The notes under the pieces: generated by a model
The model's database searches: none
The model's input: only the letters and a program-made list of their open reading frames with translations
Told to the model about the DNA's origin: nothing
Assembly (NCBI GenBank): GCA_017521295.1
Contig: JAFXDF010000093.1
Location: 1-42,196 of the forward strand
Direction of reading: 5' to 3'
Source: Clostridia bacterium
GTDB taxonomy: Bacteria > Bacillota > Clostridia > Oscillospirales > Butyricicoccaceae
DNA length: 42,196 nucleotides
In this document: piece by piece, positions 8,279 to 16,117 of the stretch
Layout: the number at the start of each line of letters is the position of its first letter
Position numbering within the stretch: position 1 is the stretch's first letter
Program-made: the position numbers and the translations under genes

Positions 8279-9349
8279 TTATTCTGCCCGTACCCGCTCC
8301 CAGAGCGCCAGCACCCGGGCCCGCTCCGGCTCCTCCTGCTGCAACAGGGTCTGGAGGATGCCATCCATGGCGGTCGTACCAAAATCATCGTGGGCGGTGG
8401 CCGATCTTCCGTGGTAGAAGCGCATGTTGCCGGCCTCATAGCTGGGATCGGCGTCAAAGCACTGAGCCGCCGCCTTTGCCCGGCGGAGATAGGCTTTGGC
8501 CGCCTCTTCCTCCGCCAGCTTCACCGACAGAATGGCACAGCCGGCATAGATGGCGGCGTTCATTTTATGCAGATAGCAGCTGCCGTCGGGGTACAGGCTT
8601 TCGTACAGCCGGGCGGTCCACTCCTGCAGCGCCCGGGCCTCCCGGTGCTCTCCCCTGCCCTCCGAAAGGCCGTTCCACAGCACCATGGCCGACCGCTCCA
8701 ACCGGGTCAGACTTTCCATCATACATTCGGAGGAAACCCGGATGGCCTCCTCCCACCGATCCAGCTTGAGCAGGGTCAGCCCCAGCAGATCGTCGTAAAC
8801 GCCGCCCTCGTTGTGGGCCTTCAAGATCTCCAGCGCCTTGTCATACTCCCCCAGACAATGGTGGCACTGGCTGATGTGGGAATACAGGGTGCGGAGGCCG
8901 ATCTCCCCGTCGGTGTTCTGCTCCAGCAGGCCGCAGGCCCGGCCGTACAGGCCGATGGCCTTGCGAAAGGCCTCCTTGTCGCCGGTATCCAGGCCCATCA
9001 TCTCGTAAAAGACGGCGCTGCGGTAGACCACCCCAAAGTGGTTGGGGAAGTTTTGCAGGGCCTTTTCGGCCTTGACCCGGCCCCGTTCAAAGGCCCGCTC
9101 TCCCATGCAGGCCTTGATGGCGGCGGCCTGTTCCTCGGCCCCTTCTCCCCGGAGCGCAAAGCCCAGCAGGGCGTCGGTGGAGGTCTGGAACAGTTCGGCC
9201 AGGTCCATCAGCGTGTTCAGATCGGGCAGGCTCTGGCCGCTCTCCCACTTGGACACGGCCCCCACCGTGACCCCCATGGCCTCTGCCAGCTGTTCCTGTG
9301 TAAAGCCCATTGCCTTGCGGCAGCTTTTGATATTGTCCTGTAAGTTCAT
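8279..9349 (-). CDS. XRE-family transcriptional regulator with TPR-like C-terminal domain
   Basis: 356 aa. Residues 5-62 are a Cro/C1-type helix-turn-helix: NIKSCRKAMGFTQEQLAEAM with recognition helix region GAVSKWESGQSLPDLNTLM (30-48). The rest (about 75-350) is helical with repeated Ala/Leu/Tyr/Glu patterns, e.g. GEYDKALEILKAHNEGG (167-183) and DRWEEAIRVSSECM (197-210), which look like tetratricopeptide-type hairpins; such regulators often bind peptides or small ligands through this domain. Start chosen at the ATG preceded by AGGAGG; the open frame upstream is non-coding sequence. Divergent from the nitroreductase across a 404-bp structured intergenic region. Target genes are unknown; autoregulation and control of the nitroreductase are inference. 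Confidence 0.85.
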   Translation of the reverse strand: MNLQDNIKSCRKAMGFTQEQLAEAMGVTVGAVSKWESGQSLPDLNTLMDLAELFQTSTDALLGFALRGEGAEEQAAAIKACMGERAFERGRVKAEKALQNFPNHFGVVYRSAVFYEMMGLDTGDKEAFRKAIGLYGRACGLLEQNTDGEIGLRTLYSHISQCHHCLGEYDKALEILKAHNEGGVYDDLLGLTLLKLDRWEEAIRVSSECMMESLTRLERSAMVLWNGLSEGRGEHREARALQEWTARLYESLYPDGSCYLHKMNAAIYAGCAILSVKLAEEEAAKAYLRRAKAAAQCFDADPSYEAGNMRFYHGRSATAHDDFGTTAMDGILQTLLQQEEPERARVLALWERVRAE

Positions 9350-9552
9350 AAGGGAACCTCCTGTGAAAAAGTGCTCAGGCCTGATGGTGTGATTGTAGCA
9401 CCTTCCCGCCCTTTCCGCCAGACAGCGGCAGGAAAGGCGGGAAAGGTTTTTGTTTCCCGCCGGGAAACTGTGTCTGCAGACCGAGCGGAGGCAGCGCCCC
9501 ACAGGCGGCTGCCCTCCGGGCGGTATCCGCACCTGTTTTTGATGGTGTTTGT

Positions 9553-9590
9553 GCAAATGCAGATGCTTTTGTAGTTGCATCTGCATTTGC
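9553..9590. repeat. Perfect 14-bp inverted repeat
   Basis: GCAAATGCAGATGC (9553-9566) and its exact reverse complement GCATCTGCATTTGC (9577-9590) flank a 10-base spacer TTTTGTAGTT; a short T-rich run follows on plus. There is no plus gene upstream to terminate. Could be a dyad operator or an RNA hairpin. Confidence 0.8.
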
Positions 9591-9646
9591 TTTTGTTTGT
9601 GTATCTGTTTGTGTATTTGTGATTGTATATGTATATGGTATTTTTA

Positions 9647-9716
9647 GCATACGTTGGTATACGTTCGTATACGTTGGTATGCGTAAGCATACGGAAGCAT
9701 GCGTTTGCATTGCTTA
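9647..9716. repeat. Tandem 10-bp repeats upstream of the nitroreductase
   Basis: Six consecutive units of exactly 10 bases: GCATACGTTG, GTATACGTTC, GTATACGTTG, GTATGCGTAA, GCATACGGAA, GCATGCGTTT, then a degenerate seventh GCATTGCTTA. Consensus G(C/T)AT(A/G)CG(T/G)(T/A)N. Units 1-3 contain the near-palindrome GTATAC. The period is about one helical turn. The array ends 37 bp before the nitroreductase ATG. Confidence 0.8.
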
Positions 9717-9753
9717 TGGGTTTGTGGTATGCTGAAGCAAAGGAGTGAGAAAC

Positions 9754-10296
9754 ATGAATGACACCCTGAAAACCATTATGAACCGCAAGAGCGTGCGGAA
9801 GTTTTCCGATAAAACCATTTCCCCAGAGGATATCAAAACCATCCTCCAGGCCGGCATGAGCGGCCCCAGCTGCGTCAATTCCCGGTGCTGGAGCTTTGTG
9901 GTGGTCCGGGACAAGGACAAGCTGCTGCAGATGGCCGACGCCAACGTGCGCTACGCCGATCCCCTCCGGGGCGCCGCCCTGGGCATCCTGGTGTGCGGCG
10001 ATTTGTCACGCACCGAATTCTTCGCCAACGCCCGGGAGTTCTGGGCCATTGACGGGGCCATCGCCGCCCAGAACATGATCCTGGCCGCCGAAAGCCTGGG
10101 CATCGGCTCCTGCTGGCTGGGCACCTGGCCGGTGGAAGAACGGGTGGCAAACCAGGCCGCCCTGTTCGACCTGCCCGAGCACATCGTGCCCCATTCGGTG
10201 ATCGCCTTGGGCTACCCGGCTGACGACGTGCCTCCCGGCCCCCGCCCCGGCCGCCCGGAATGGGATGCGGACCGGGTGCATTGGGAAACCTGGTAA
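9754..10296 (+). CDS. Nitroreductase-family FMN oxidoreductase
   Basis: 180-aa compact nitroreductase-family protein that binds FMN and uses NAD(P)H to reduce nitro groups, quinones or similar substrates; exact substrate unknown. Visible motifs: RKSVRKF (11-17, the phosphate-binding start of the fold), AGMSGPSCVNSRCWSFVVV (33-51, substrate/FMN edge) and GAIAAQNMILAAESLGIGS (101-119), followed by CWLG and the terminal ALGYPADD (151-158). The Cys pair in SCVNSRC replaces the more common SA.N.QPW-type residues. ATG at 9754 chosen over an in-frame GTG nine bases earlier because AAAGGAG (9739-9745) is correctly spaced. It is one of the few plus-strand genes and is single, ending in a terminator. 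Confidence 0.85.
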   Translation: MNDTLKTIMNRKSVRKFSDKTISPEDIKTILQAGMSGPSCVNSRCWSFVVVRDKDKLLQMADANVRYADPLRGAALGILVCGDLSRTEFFANAREFWAIDGAIAAQNMILAAESLGIGSCWLGTWPVEERVANQAALFDLPEHIVPHSVIALGYPADDVPPGPRPGRPEWDADRVHWETW

Positions 10297-10301
10297 AACA
10301 A

Positions 10302-10329
10302 AAAAACCACCGGCCTTCCGGTGGTTTTT
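10302..10329. terminator. Bidirectional terminator between nitroreductase and rnc
   Basis: Perfect 12-bp stem AAAAACCACCGG/CCGGTGGTTTTT around a CCTT loop, with A-run before and T-run after, so it can end both converging genes (nitroreductase on plus, rnc on minus). Confidence 0.9.
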
Positions 10330-10342
10330 CTCTTATGTAACA

Positions 10343-11020
10343 TTACTGGCCCATGAGCTCCAGGGCGGCCTTGGCCGCAGCCTGCTCGGCCAGTTTTTTG
10401 CTGTGGCCGGTGCCCTCAGCCAGCACATTGGAGTTGATGAGCACCTCCATGACGAACCGCTTGTCGTGGTCGGGGCCGCTCTCGCTCTTAAGGCGGTAGG
10501 ACAGCACTTCCTCATGGTTCTTCTGGACGATCTCCTGCAGGGTGGTCTTGTAGTCCATCACCCGGTGGTTCTTCACCACTTCCTCGGCCTTGCGCTTGAT
10601 GAACTCCAGGATAAAGCCCTGGGCCGCCTCCATGCCGCCGTCCAGATAGATGGCGGCCAGAACGGCCTCCACCGCGTCGGCCAGAACAGAGGGCCGCTTG
10701 CTGCCGCCGCCCACACGTTCGCCTCTTCCCAGCAGCAGACGCTCGCCCAGGTCGATCTGCATGGCAAACTCGTAAAGGCTGCTCTCGCACACGATGGCAG
10801 CCCGCAGTTTGGTCAGCTCGCCCTCGGGCAGCGACCGGTATTCCGAATAGATGTGCTTGGCGCAGATCAGGCCCAGCACGCTGTCCCCCAGAAACTCCAG
10901 CCGCTCATTGTTGCGCACGCCCTTGTCCCGGTTCTCGTTGGCATAGGAGCTGTGGGTCAGAGCATTCTGCAGCAGGGCAGGATTTTTGAAGGTATAATCG
11001 TAATGACGAAAGTCAGACAT
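10343..11020 (-). CDS. rnc: Ribonuclease III
   Basis: Double-strand-specific endoribonuclease that processes 30S rRNA precursors and other duplex RNA. 225 aa. RNase III signature NERLEFLGDSVL (38-49) carries the catalytic Glu/Asp, and DAVEAVLAAIYLDGG (115-129) the second metal-binding set; a double-stranded RNA-binding domain spans about 156-224 (DYKTTLQEIVQ ... AAAKAALELM). Start at the ATG preceded by AAGGAGA; the longer frame upstream overlaps the acpP-rnc gap hairpin. It follows acpP by 59 bp, the usual acpP-rnc order. The usual next gene, smc, is here about 2.2 kb away beyond an inserted cassette. Confidence 0.96.
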   Translation of the reverse strand: MSDFRHYDYTFKNPALLQNALTHSSYANENRDKGVRNNERLEFLGDSVLGLICAKHIYSEYRSLPEGELTKLRAAIVCESSLYEFAMQIDLGERLLLGRGERVGGGSKRPSVLADAVEAVLAAIYLDGGMEAAQGFILEFIKRKAEEVVKNHRVMDYKTTLQEIVQKNHEEVLSYRLKSESGPDHDKRFVMEVLINSNVLAEGTGHSKKLAEQAAAKAALELMGQ

Positions 11021-11043
11021 GGCCTCTCCTTGAAATGAAAGGA

Positions 11044-11064
11044 AGCCCTGCTGGGTGCAGGGCT
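11044..11064 (-). other. Stem-loop between acpP and rnc
   Basis: AGCCCTGC/GCAGGGCT, a perfect 8-bp stem with loop TGGGT. On minus it is followed by TTCCTTTCATTT rather than a clean T-run, so it may be a partial terminator or a processing/stability hairpin that lowers rnc expression relative to acpP. Confidence 0.5.
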
Positions 11065-11079
11065 GTCCCACATTGTTTT

Positions 11080-11310
11080 TTAGATATGATCGGAAATGTA
11101 GCCAACCACGTCGCCAACCGTCTTGATGGTCTCCATGGCGGACTCTTCCACCTCTTCCAGGCCGAACTCGTCCTCAACGGACATCATCAGATCCATCAGG
11201 TCGATGGAGTCGGCGTTCAGATCTTCCACAAAGCTGGTGTCCATGGTGATCGTGTCGGCGGAAATACCGAAATGCTCGGCGATCAGTTTGCTCAGTTTCT
11301 CAAAAACCAT
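11080..11310 (-). CDS. acpP: Acyl carrier protein
   Basis: Small acidic carrier (76 aa) of fatty acid synthesis. The phosphopantetheine attachment serine is S35 in NADSIDLMDLM (residues 32-42; DSI replaces the commoner DSL, a known variant). The four-helix ACP pattern and the acidic helix II (VEDEFGLEEVEE) are typical. Preceded by a GGAGG site and a near-consensus promoter at 11355-11383, so it is transcribed independently of plsX and likely at high level. Followed by a stem-loop and rnc. Confidence 0.96.
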   Translation of the reverse strand: MVFEKLSKLIAEHFGISADTITMDTSFVEDLNADSIDLMDLMMSVEDEFGLEEVEESAMETIKTVGDVVGYISDHI

Positions 11311-11354
11311 TTTTCAAACCTCCGAAATTGGGCTTTGTTTTTTCTATCGTGCCG

Positions 11355-11383
11355 ATTATATCAGAGCTATTTGTGCTTGTAAA
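11355..11383 (-). promoter_or_regulatory. Sigma-A promoter for acpP
   Basis: On minus: -35 TTTACA (11378-11383), 17-bp spacer, perfect -10 TATAAT (11355-11360). The predicted start gives a leader of about 40 nt before the acpP ATG. The element lies just downstream of the plsX stop. Confidence 0.85.
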
Positions 11384-11401
11384 GCGATTTTTGTGAATTT
11401 T

Positions 11402-12421
11402 TTATGCTTTTTCCCCGGGGACGGTCATGTACTCCAGGTTGGCCTCCACCTGGCCGATAAAGCCGCTGTGGGCGAACAGGATGGCCTGTTCACAGGCCGA
11501 GCAGAAGGCCCGGGCGTCGGAAGAGCCGTGTGCCTTGATCACCGGCTTGGAAACGCCCAGCAGGGGCGCGCCGCCGATGTTCTTGTAGTCCATCATGTTC
11601 TTCAGCTTGGTCAGGCCGGGCTTGAGCACCAGGGCGGCCAGCTTGGAAGGCAGGTTGGCATACATGATATTTTTCAGTTCCTTCATGATGAAGCCGGCGG
11701 TGCCTTCGATGGTCTTCATCATCACGTTGCCGGTAAAGCCGTCGCACACCAGCACATCGGCCTCGCCGGCCAGCACGTTGCGGCCTTCCATGTTGCCGAT
11801 GAAGTTGATGCGGCCCTCGTCGTGGGCCTTCATCAGAAGGTCATAGGTCTCATGGCGCAGGGTGTCGCCCTTGCCGGCCTCGGTGCCGTTGTTGATGAGG
11901 GCCACCCGGGGCTTTTCGATGCCGCACTGGGTCTTCATGTACAGACTGCCCATAAAGGCGAACTGCAAAAGGAACTCGGGGGTGCACTCGGCGTTGGCGC
12001 CGCTGTCCATCAGCAGGGCAAAGCCGCCGGTCCTCTGGGGCACGGGAGCGCCCAGAGCGGCGCGGCGGATGCCGCGGATGCGCTTGTTCAGCAGGGTGGC
12101 GCCGGTAAGCAGTGCGCCGGTGGAGCCGGCAGAGATCACCACATCGCCCTCGCCGCTGTTCAGCATATTGAGGCTCACCGTCATGCTGGAATCCTTTTTG
12201 GTACGGAAGGCGGTGGAGTACTTATCCTCCATGGTGATGACTTCGCTGGCATGGCGCACGGTGATCTTGTCGGGGCAGCGGCCGGCCAGAATGGGGTCGA
12301 TGACCTCCTGCTGGCCCACCAGAATGATGCTGCAGCCGTAGGCCTGGGCGGCCAGAACGGCGCCTTCCACGGCGGCCTGGGGGGCGTGGTCACCGCCCAT
12401 GGCGTCTAAAATGATCTTCAT
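11402..12421 (-). CDS. plsX: Phosphate acyltransferase PlsX
   Basis: Converts acyl-ACP plus phosphate into acyl-phosphate for PlsY in phospholipid synthesis; peripheral membrane enzyme. 339 aa, standard. Opens MKIILDAMGGDHAP with the family motif DAMGGDHAP (6-14); further recognisable parts are the STGALLTGATLLNKRIRG stretch, GANAECTPEFLLQFA and the GFTGNVMMKTIEG block. The ATG overlaps the trmFO stop by 4 bp (ATGA), so it is translationally coupled to trmFO. Followed by the acpP promoter and acpP, so acyl-ACP consumption and ACP supply are neighbours. Confidence 0.95.
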   Translation of the reverse strand: MKIILDAMGGDHAPQAAVEGAVLAAQAYGCSIILVGQQEVIDPILAGRCPDKITVRHASEVITMEDKYSTAFRTKKDSSMTVSLNMLNSGEGDVVISAGSTGALLTGATLLNKRIRGIRRAALGAPVPQRTGGFALLMDSGANAECTPEFLLQFAFMGSLYMKTQCGIEKPRVALINNGTEAGKGDTLRHETYDLLMKAHDEGRINFIGNMEGRNVLAGEADVLVCDGFTGNVMMKTIEGTAGFIMKELKNIMYANLPSKLAALVLKPGLTKLKNMMDYKNIGGAPLLGVSKPVIKAHGSSDARAFCSACEQAILFAHSGFIGQVEANLEYMTVPGEKA

Positions 12422-13737
12422 CGGATGTCCTCCTCCATCTGAGGTCTGAGGCTCTCCAGCATGTCCAGCGCCCGGAGAGAGGTGGCGGTATACCGCTCCT
12501 GCTTGTTGCGGATGCGGGTGTCCAGGCCCTTGATGATGCCGAAATTGATGTTCATGGGGTCAAACCGCAGCTCGGGGTCCTGGCTGACGTGCAGGCTCAG
12601 GGCGCCCAGGGCGGTCTCGGCGGGGAATTCGATGGGCTCCTTGCCCAGGAGCTGACGGGCCATGTTGATGCCGCAGCACAGGCCGGAGGCCGTGCTCTCG
12701 ATATAGCCCTCCACGCCGGTGATCTGGCCGGCGAAGAACAGCTCTTCCCTGCCGATGACCCGGTAATGGCGGTCCAGACGGCCGGGAGAGCGGATGTAGC
12801 TGTTGCGGTGCATGGTGCCATAGCGGTAATACTCGGCCTTTGCCAGAGCGGGGATCATGCCGAACACCCGCTTCTGCTCGGGATGCATCAGATGGGTCTG
12901 GAAGCCCACGATGTTGAAGGCGGTCTTTTCGGCGTTGTCGGCCCGCAGCTGCACCACGGCGTAGGGACGCTCGCCGGTGCGGGGGTCGGTAAGGCCAACC
13001 GGCTTCATGGGGCCGTAGCGCAGGGTGTCCTCACCCCGGCGGGCCATGACCTCCACCGGCATACAGCCCTCGAAAACAGCCTTGTCCTCAAAGCCGTGGA
13101 CGGGGGCCTCCTTGGCGGTCTTGAGTGCCTCCACAAAGGCCAGGTACTGTTCCTTATTCATGGGGCAGTTGATGTAGTCGGCCGTGCCCTTGTCGTAGCG
13201 GGAGGCGAAATAAGCGCTCTCCATATCGATGCTGGCAAAGCTGACGATGGGGGCGGCGGCGTCATAGAAATGCATGGGCTCGCCGCCGAACAGGTTGTCG
13301 ATGTTTTCGGCCAGCTTTCCATCGGTAAGCGGGCCGGTGGCCATGATGCAGGGGCCGGCAGGGATGTCGTCCACCCGACCCTCCTTCACGGTGATGAGGG
13401 GATGGTTTTTGATCTTCTCGGTGACATAGGCCGAGAAGGCCTCCCGGTCAACGGCAAGAGCGCCGCCGGCGGGGACAGCGGTGGCGTCGGCGGCCTCCAT
13501 GATGAGGGAGCCGGCACGGCGCAGTTCTTCCTTCAAAAGGCCGGGGGCGGTGGCCAGACCGGCGCCCCGGAGGGAGTTGGAGCACACCAGCTCGGCAAAG
13601 CCCTCGCTGTGGTGGGCGGGGGTCATTTCCACCGGCTTCATCTCCCAGAGGGTCACGTGGATGCCCCGCTTGGCCAGCTGCCAGGCGGCTTCACTGCCGG
13701 CCAGGCCGGCGCCAACAACGGTTACAGTATGGTTCAT
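12418..13737 (-). CDS. trmFO: Methylenetetrahydrofolate-tRNA-(uracil-5-)-methyltransferase TrmFO
   Basis: Flavoprotein that makes m5U54 (ribothymidine) in the T-loop of tRNA using methylenetetrahydrofolate, the route used by most Firmicutes instead of SAM-dependent TrmA. 439 aa. N-terminal dinucleotide-binding motif VVGAGLAGSEAA (7-18), followed by WEMKPVEMTPAHHS and CSNSLRGAG, and the C-terminal GQITGVEGYIESTASG block, all characteristic of the GidA-like TrmFO family. The start overlaps the topA stop by 4 bp. topA-trmFO adjacency is conserved in Firmicutes. Confident. Confidence 0.96.
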   Translation of the reverse strand: MNHTVTVVGAGLAGSEAAWQLAKRGIHVTLWEMKPVEMTPAHHSEGFAELVCSNSLRGAGLATAPGLLKEELRRAGSLIMEAADATAVPAGGALAVDREAFSAYVTEKIKNHPLITVKEGRVDDIPAGPCIMATGPLTDGKLAENIDNLFGGEPMHFYDAAAPIVSFASIDMESAYFASRYDKGTADYINCPMNKEQYLAFVEALKTAKEAPVHGFEDKAVFEGCMPVEVMARRGEDTLRYGPMKPVGLTDPRTGERPYAVVQLRADNAEKTAFNIVGFQTHLMHPEQKRVFGMIPALAKAEYYRYGTMHRNSYIRSPGRLDRHYRVIGREELFFAGQITGVEGYIESTASGLCCGINMARQLLGKEPIEFPAETALGALSLHVSQDPELRFDPMNINFGIIKGLDTRIRNKQERYTATSLRALDMLESLRPQMEEDIR

Positions 13738-16070
13738 TCGGCGGCCTCCGTTTTCTTCTTACGGGTGGTTTTCTTGGGGGTCTCGTCGGATTTTTGGGTA
13801 GTTTTCTTGGTGCCTGCTGCCTTTTTGGTGGTTTTCTTGGGCTCTTCGGCAGCGGTTTCGGCCTTTTTGCGGCCTCGGGTGGTCTTTTTCACCTCGGTGG
13901 CTTCGGCAGTCTCGGCGGCTTTCTTGCGGCCGCGGGTGGTCTTTTTAGGCTCCTCACCCTCGGCGGTCTCGGCCTTTTTCCGGGTGCGGGTGGCAATGGC
14001 CTCAGACCAGCCGCAGTCGGGCTTGTGGCACAGATAGCGCTTGTCTTCCTTGGTGTAGTGGCGATAGACCACGCCGCCGCACTGGGGACAGACCTTTTTG
14101 GTGGGAGAATCCCTGGTCATAAAGTCGCACTCGGGGTTGCGCTCGCAGCCATAGTAATAATAGCCGCTCTTGGACTTCTTCTTCAGCAGGCGGCTGCCGC
14201 ACTTGGGACAGGTGACGCCGGTATCCTGGGTGATGGGCTTGGTGTTCTTGCACTCGGGATAGCCGGGGCAGGCCAGGAACTTGCCGAACCGGCCGTTCTT
14301 GATGACCATCTTGCGGCCGCACAGGTCGCAAACCTCGTCACTTTCCTCGTCGGGCACCTTGATGCGCTTTTTGTCCAGGTCGATCTCGGCCTGGGCCAGT
14401 TCGGCGGAAAAGTCCTTATAGAAGCCGTCCAAAATCTGGCGGTAGTCCTGCTCGCCCGATTCCACCAGGTCCAGGCGGCTCTCCATATTGGAGGTGAACT
14501 GCACGTCCACGATGTCCTGGAACTTGTCGATCATCAGGTCGGTGACCACCTCGCCCAGGTTGGTGGGACGGAGGGCGCGGCCCTCCTTCACCACATATTC
14601 CCGGTCCAGCACCACCGAGATGGTGGGGGCATAGGTACTGGGACGGCCCACGCCCTTTTCCTCCATGGCCTTGATGAGGGAGGCCTCGGTATACCGGGCG
14701 GGGGGCTGGGTGAAGTGCTGCTTGGGGTCCACCTTGCGGAAGTCGGGCCGGTCGCCCTGCTGCAGCTTGGGCAGGGGCAGATCGTTGCCGTCGTCCTTTA
14801 CCTCGTCGGTGCTCTCCTCATACAGGGCCAAAAAGCCGGGGAAAGCCACGCTCTGGCCGGTGGCACGGAAGATCCGGCCGCCGCAGCCGATGTCGGCGGA
14901 CATGGTATCCAGAACGGCGTCGGCCATCTGGCAGGCGATGAACCGGGACCAGATCAGCTTATACAGCTTGTACTGGTCGGGGGTCAGGCTCTTTTTCAGC
15001 TGTTCGGGCTCCAGGGCGGGGTTGGAAGGCCGGATGGCTTCGTGGGCGTCCTGGGCGTTCTTTTTGGTGTGGAAGGTGCGGGCCTTGGCAGGCTGGAAAT
15101 CGGTGCCGAAACGGCCGGAAATAAAGCTGCGGGCGGCAGCCAGGGCTTCGTCGGCGATGCGCAGAGAGTCGGTACGCATATAGGTGATCAGACCGGTGAG
15201 GCCCAGGCCTTCCAGCTCCACACCTTCGTACAGCTCCTGTGCCACCGCCATGGTGCGGCGGGCGGATAGCCCCAGTTTGCGGGAGGCCTCCTGCTGCAGG
15301 GTGGAGGTGGTGAAGGGGGGCGCTGGCTGGCGCTTTTTCTTGGCGTTCTTGACGGCCTTTACCTCATAGGACTGGCCCTCAATATCGGCCAGAACGGCCT
15401 TGACGCTGTCCTCGTCGGGCAGCTCCTGCTTGCCCTGCTCGTTGCCGAAGAAATGGGCCACGAAGTCCTTGTCGGCCTGGTTGAGGGTCACGTCGATGCT
15501 CCAGTACTCCTGGGGCACGAAGGCCCGGATCTCCCGCTCCCGGTCCACCACCATGCGGGTGACCACGCTCTGGACGCGGCCGGCGGAAAGGCCGGTGCGC
15601 ACCTTGCGCCACAGGAAGGGAGACAGCTTATAGCCCACGATGCGGTCCAGGATGCGGCGGGCCTGCTGGGCATCCACCAGGTTCATGTCGATGTCCCGGG
15701 GGTGCTTGACGGCCTCGGTGACGGCGCTCTTGGTGATCTCGTTGAAGGTCACCCGCTGGGTCTTGCGCGCGTCCAGCTCCAAAAGCTGCTGCAGGTGCCA
15801 GGAGATGGCTTCGCCCTCGCGGTCCGGGTCGGTTGCCAGATAGACGAAGTCGGCCTGGTCGGCGGCGTCCTTCAGGTCGTTGATGATCTTATCCTTGCCA
15901 TCGATGGGCAGATAGGTGGTCTGGAAGTTGTTGTCCACATCCACGCCCAGCTCCTTTTTGGGCAGGTCGCGCAGGTGGCCCATGGAAGCCTTCACCTGAT
16001 AGCCGGTGCCAAGATATTTGGTGATGGTCTTGGCCTTGGCGGGAGACTCCACGATCAGCAGTTTTGGCAT
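13734..16070 (-). CDS. topA: DNA topoisomerase I with zinc ribbons and a Lys/Thr-rich tail
   Basis: Type IA topoisomerase relaxing negative supercoils. 778 aa from the ATG at 16070 (MPKLLIVESPAKAKTI, the usual start, GAGGAAC upstream). Toprim domain with DPDREGE (81-87), active-site Tyr297 in GLITYMRTDS, and RTGLSAGRVQSV (158-169). Three C4 zinc ribbons follow at about 580-607, 620-647 and 660-686. The last about 80 residues are low-complexity, with repeated KKTTRGRKK and KKTT blocks alternating with Ala/Glu, resembling histone H1-like DNA-binding tails; such tails exist in some high-GC bacteria. Overlaps trmFO by 4 bp. Confidence 0.95.
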   Translation of the reverse strand: MPKLLIVESPAKAKTITKYLGTGYQVKASMGHLRDLPKKELGVDVDNNFQTTYLPIDGKDKIINDLKDAADQADFVYLATDPDREGEAISWHLQQLLELDARKTQRVTFNEITKSAVTEAVKHPRDIDMNLVDAQQARRILDRIVGYKLSPFLWRKVRTGLSAGRVQSVVTRMVVDREREIRAFVPQEYWSIDVTLNQADKDFVAHFFGNEQGKQELPDEDSVKAVLADIEGQSYEVKAVKNAKKKRQPAPPFTTSTLQQEASRKLGLSARRTMAVAQELYEGVELEGLGLTGLITYMRTDSLRIADEALAAARSFISGRFGTDFQPAKARTFHTKKNAQDAHEAIRPSNPALEPEQLKKSLTPDQYKLYKLIWSRFIACQMADAVLDTMSADIGCGGRIFRATGQSVAFPGFLALYEESTDEVKDDGNDLPLPKLQQGDRPDFRKVDPKQHFTQPPARYTEASLIKAMEEKGVGRPSTYAPTISVVLDREYVVKEGRALRPTNLGEVVTDLMIDKFQDIVDVQFTSNMESRLDLVESGEQDYRQILDGFYKDFSAELAQAEIDLDKKRIKVPDEESDEVCDLCGRKMVIKNGRFGKFLACPGYPECKNTKPITQDTGVTCPKCGSRLLKKKSKSGYYYYGCERNPECDFMTRDSPTKKVCPQCGGVVYRHYTKEDKRYLCHKPDCGWSEAIATRTRKKAETAEGEEPKKTTRGRKKAAETAEATEVKKTTRGRKKAETAAEEPKKTTKKAAGTKKTTQKSDETPKKTTRKKKTEAAE

Positions 16071-16093
16071 GTTGTTCCTCCATTTACGGTAAA

Positions 16094-16111
16094 ACCGAAG
16101 AGCTCTTCGGT
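16094..16111. other. Perfect 18-bp palindrome in the dprA-topA gap
   Basis: ACCGAAGAGCTCTTCGGT is self-complementary over all 18 bases and is followed on minus by TTTTA. It occupies much of the 47-bp gap between the dprA stop and the topA start. Without room for a loop it would pair as a hairpin with 7 bp around a 4-base loop; it may attenuate or process the dprA-topA mRNA, or be a protein site. Confidence 0.5.
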
Positions 16112-16117
16112 CAGATT

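Larger units (their letters stand above)
9350..9753. other. Structured divergent intergenic region between XRE regulator and nitroreductase
   Basis: 404 bp with no credible gene. It holds, in order: a possible extended -10 for the regulator on minus (TACAAT with upstream TG, 9392-9397); imperfectly repeated GGAAAGG/CCTTTCC blocks at 9400-9446; a perfect 7-bp hairpin GTTTCCC-GCC-GGGAAAC (9452-9468); a perfect 14-bp inverted repeat (9553-9590); a TG/TA-rich stretch (9591-9640); and exact 10-bp tandem units (9647-9706). A weak promoter-like pair TTGCAT-17-TATGCT (9705-9733) precedes the nitroreductase, but its predicted transcript start nearly coincides with the ribosome binding site, so I do not rely on it. 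Confidence 0.6.

Noticed and set aside
9375..9710. A 111-aa Thr/Tyr/Ala-rich minus-strand frame over the repeats
   Set aside because: The composition follows the TG/TA-rich repeats, there is no ribosome binding site, and it would overlap the nitroreductase control region.
9647..9716. CRISPR array
   Set aside because: The units are only 10 bp, directly abutting with no spacers, and no cas genes are present.
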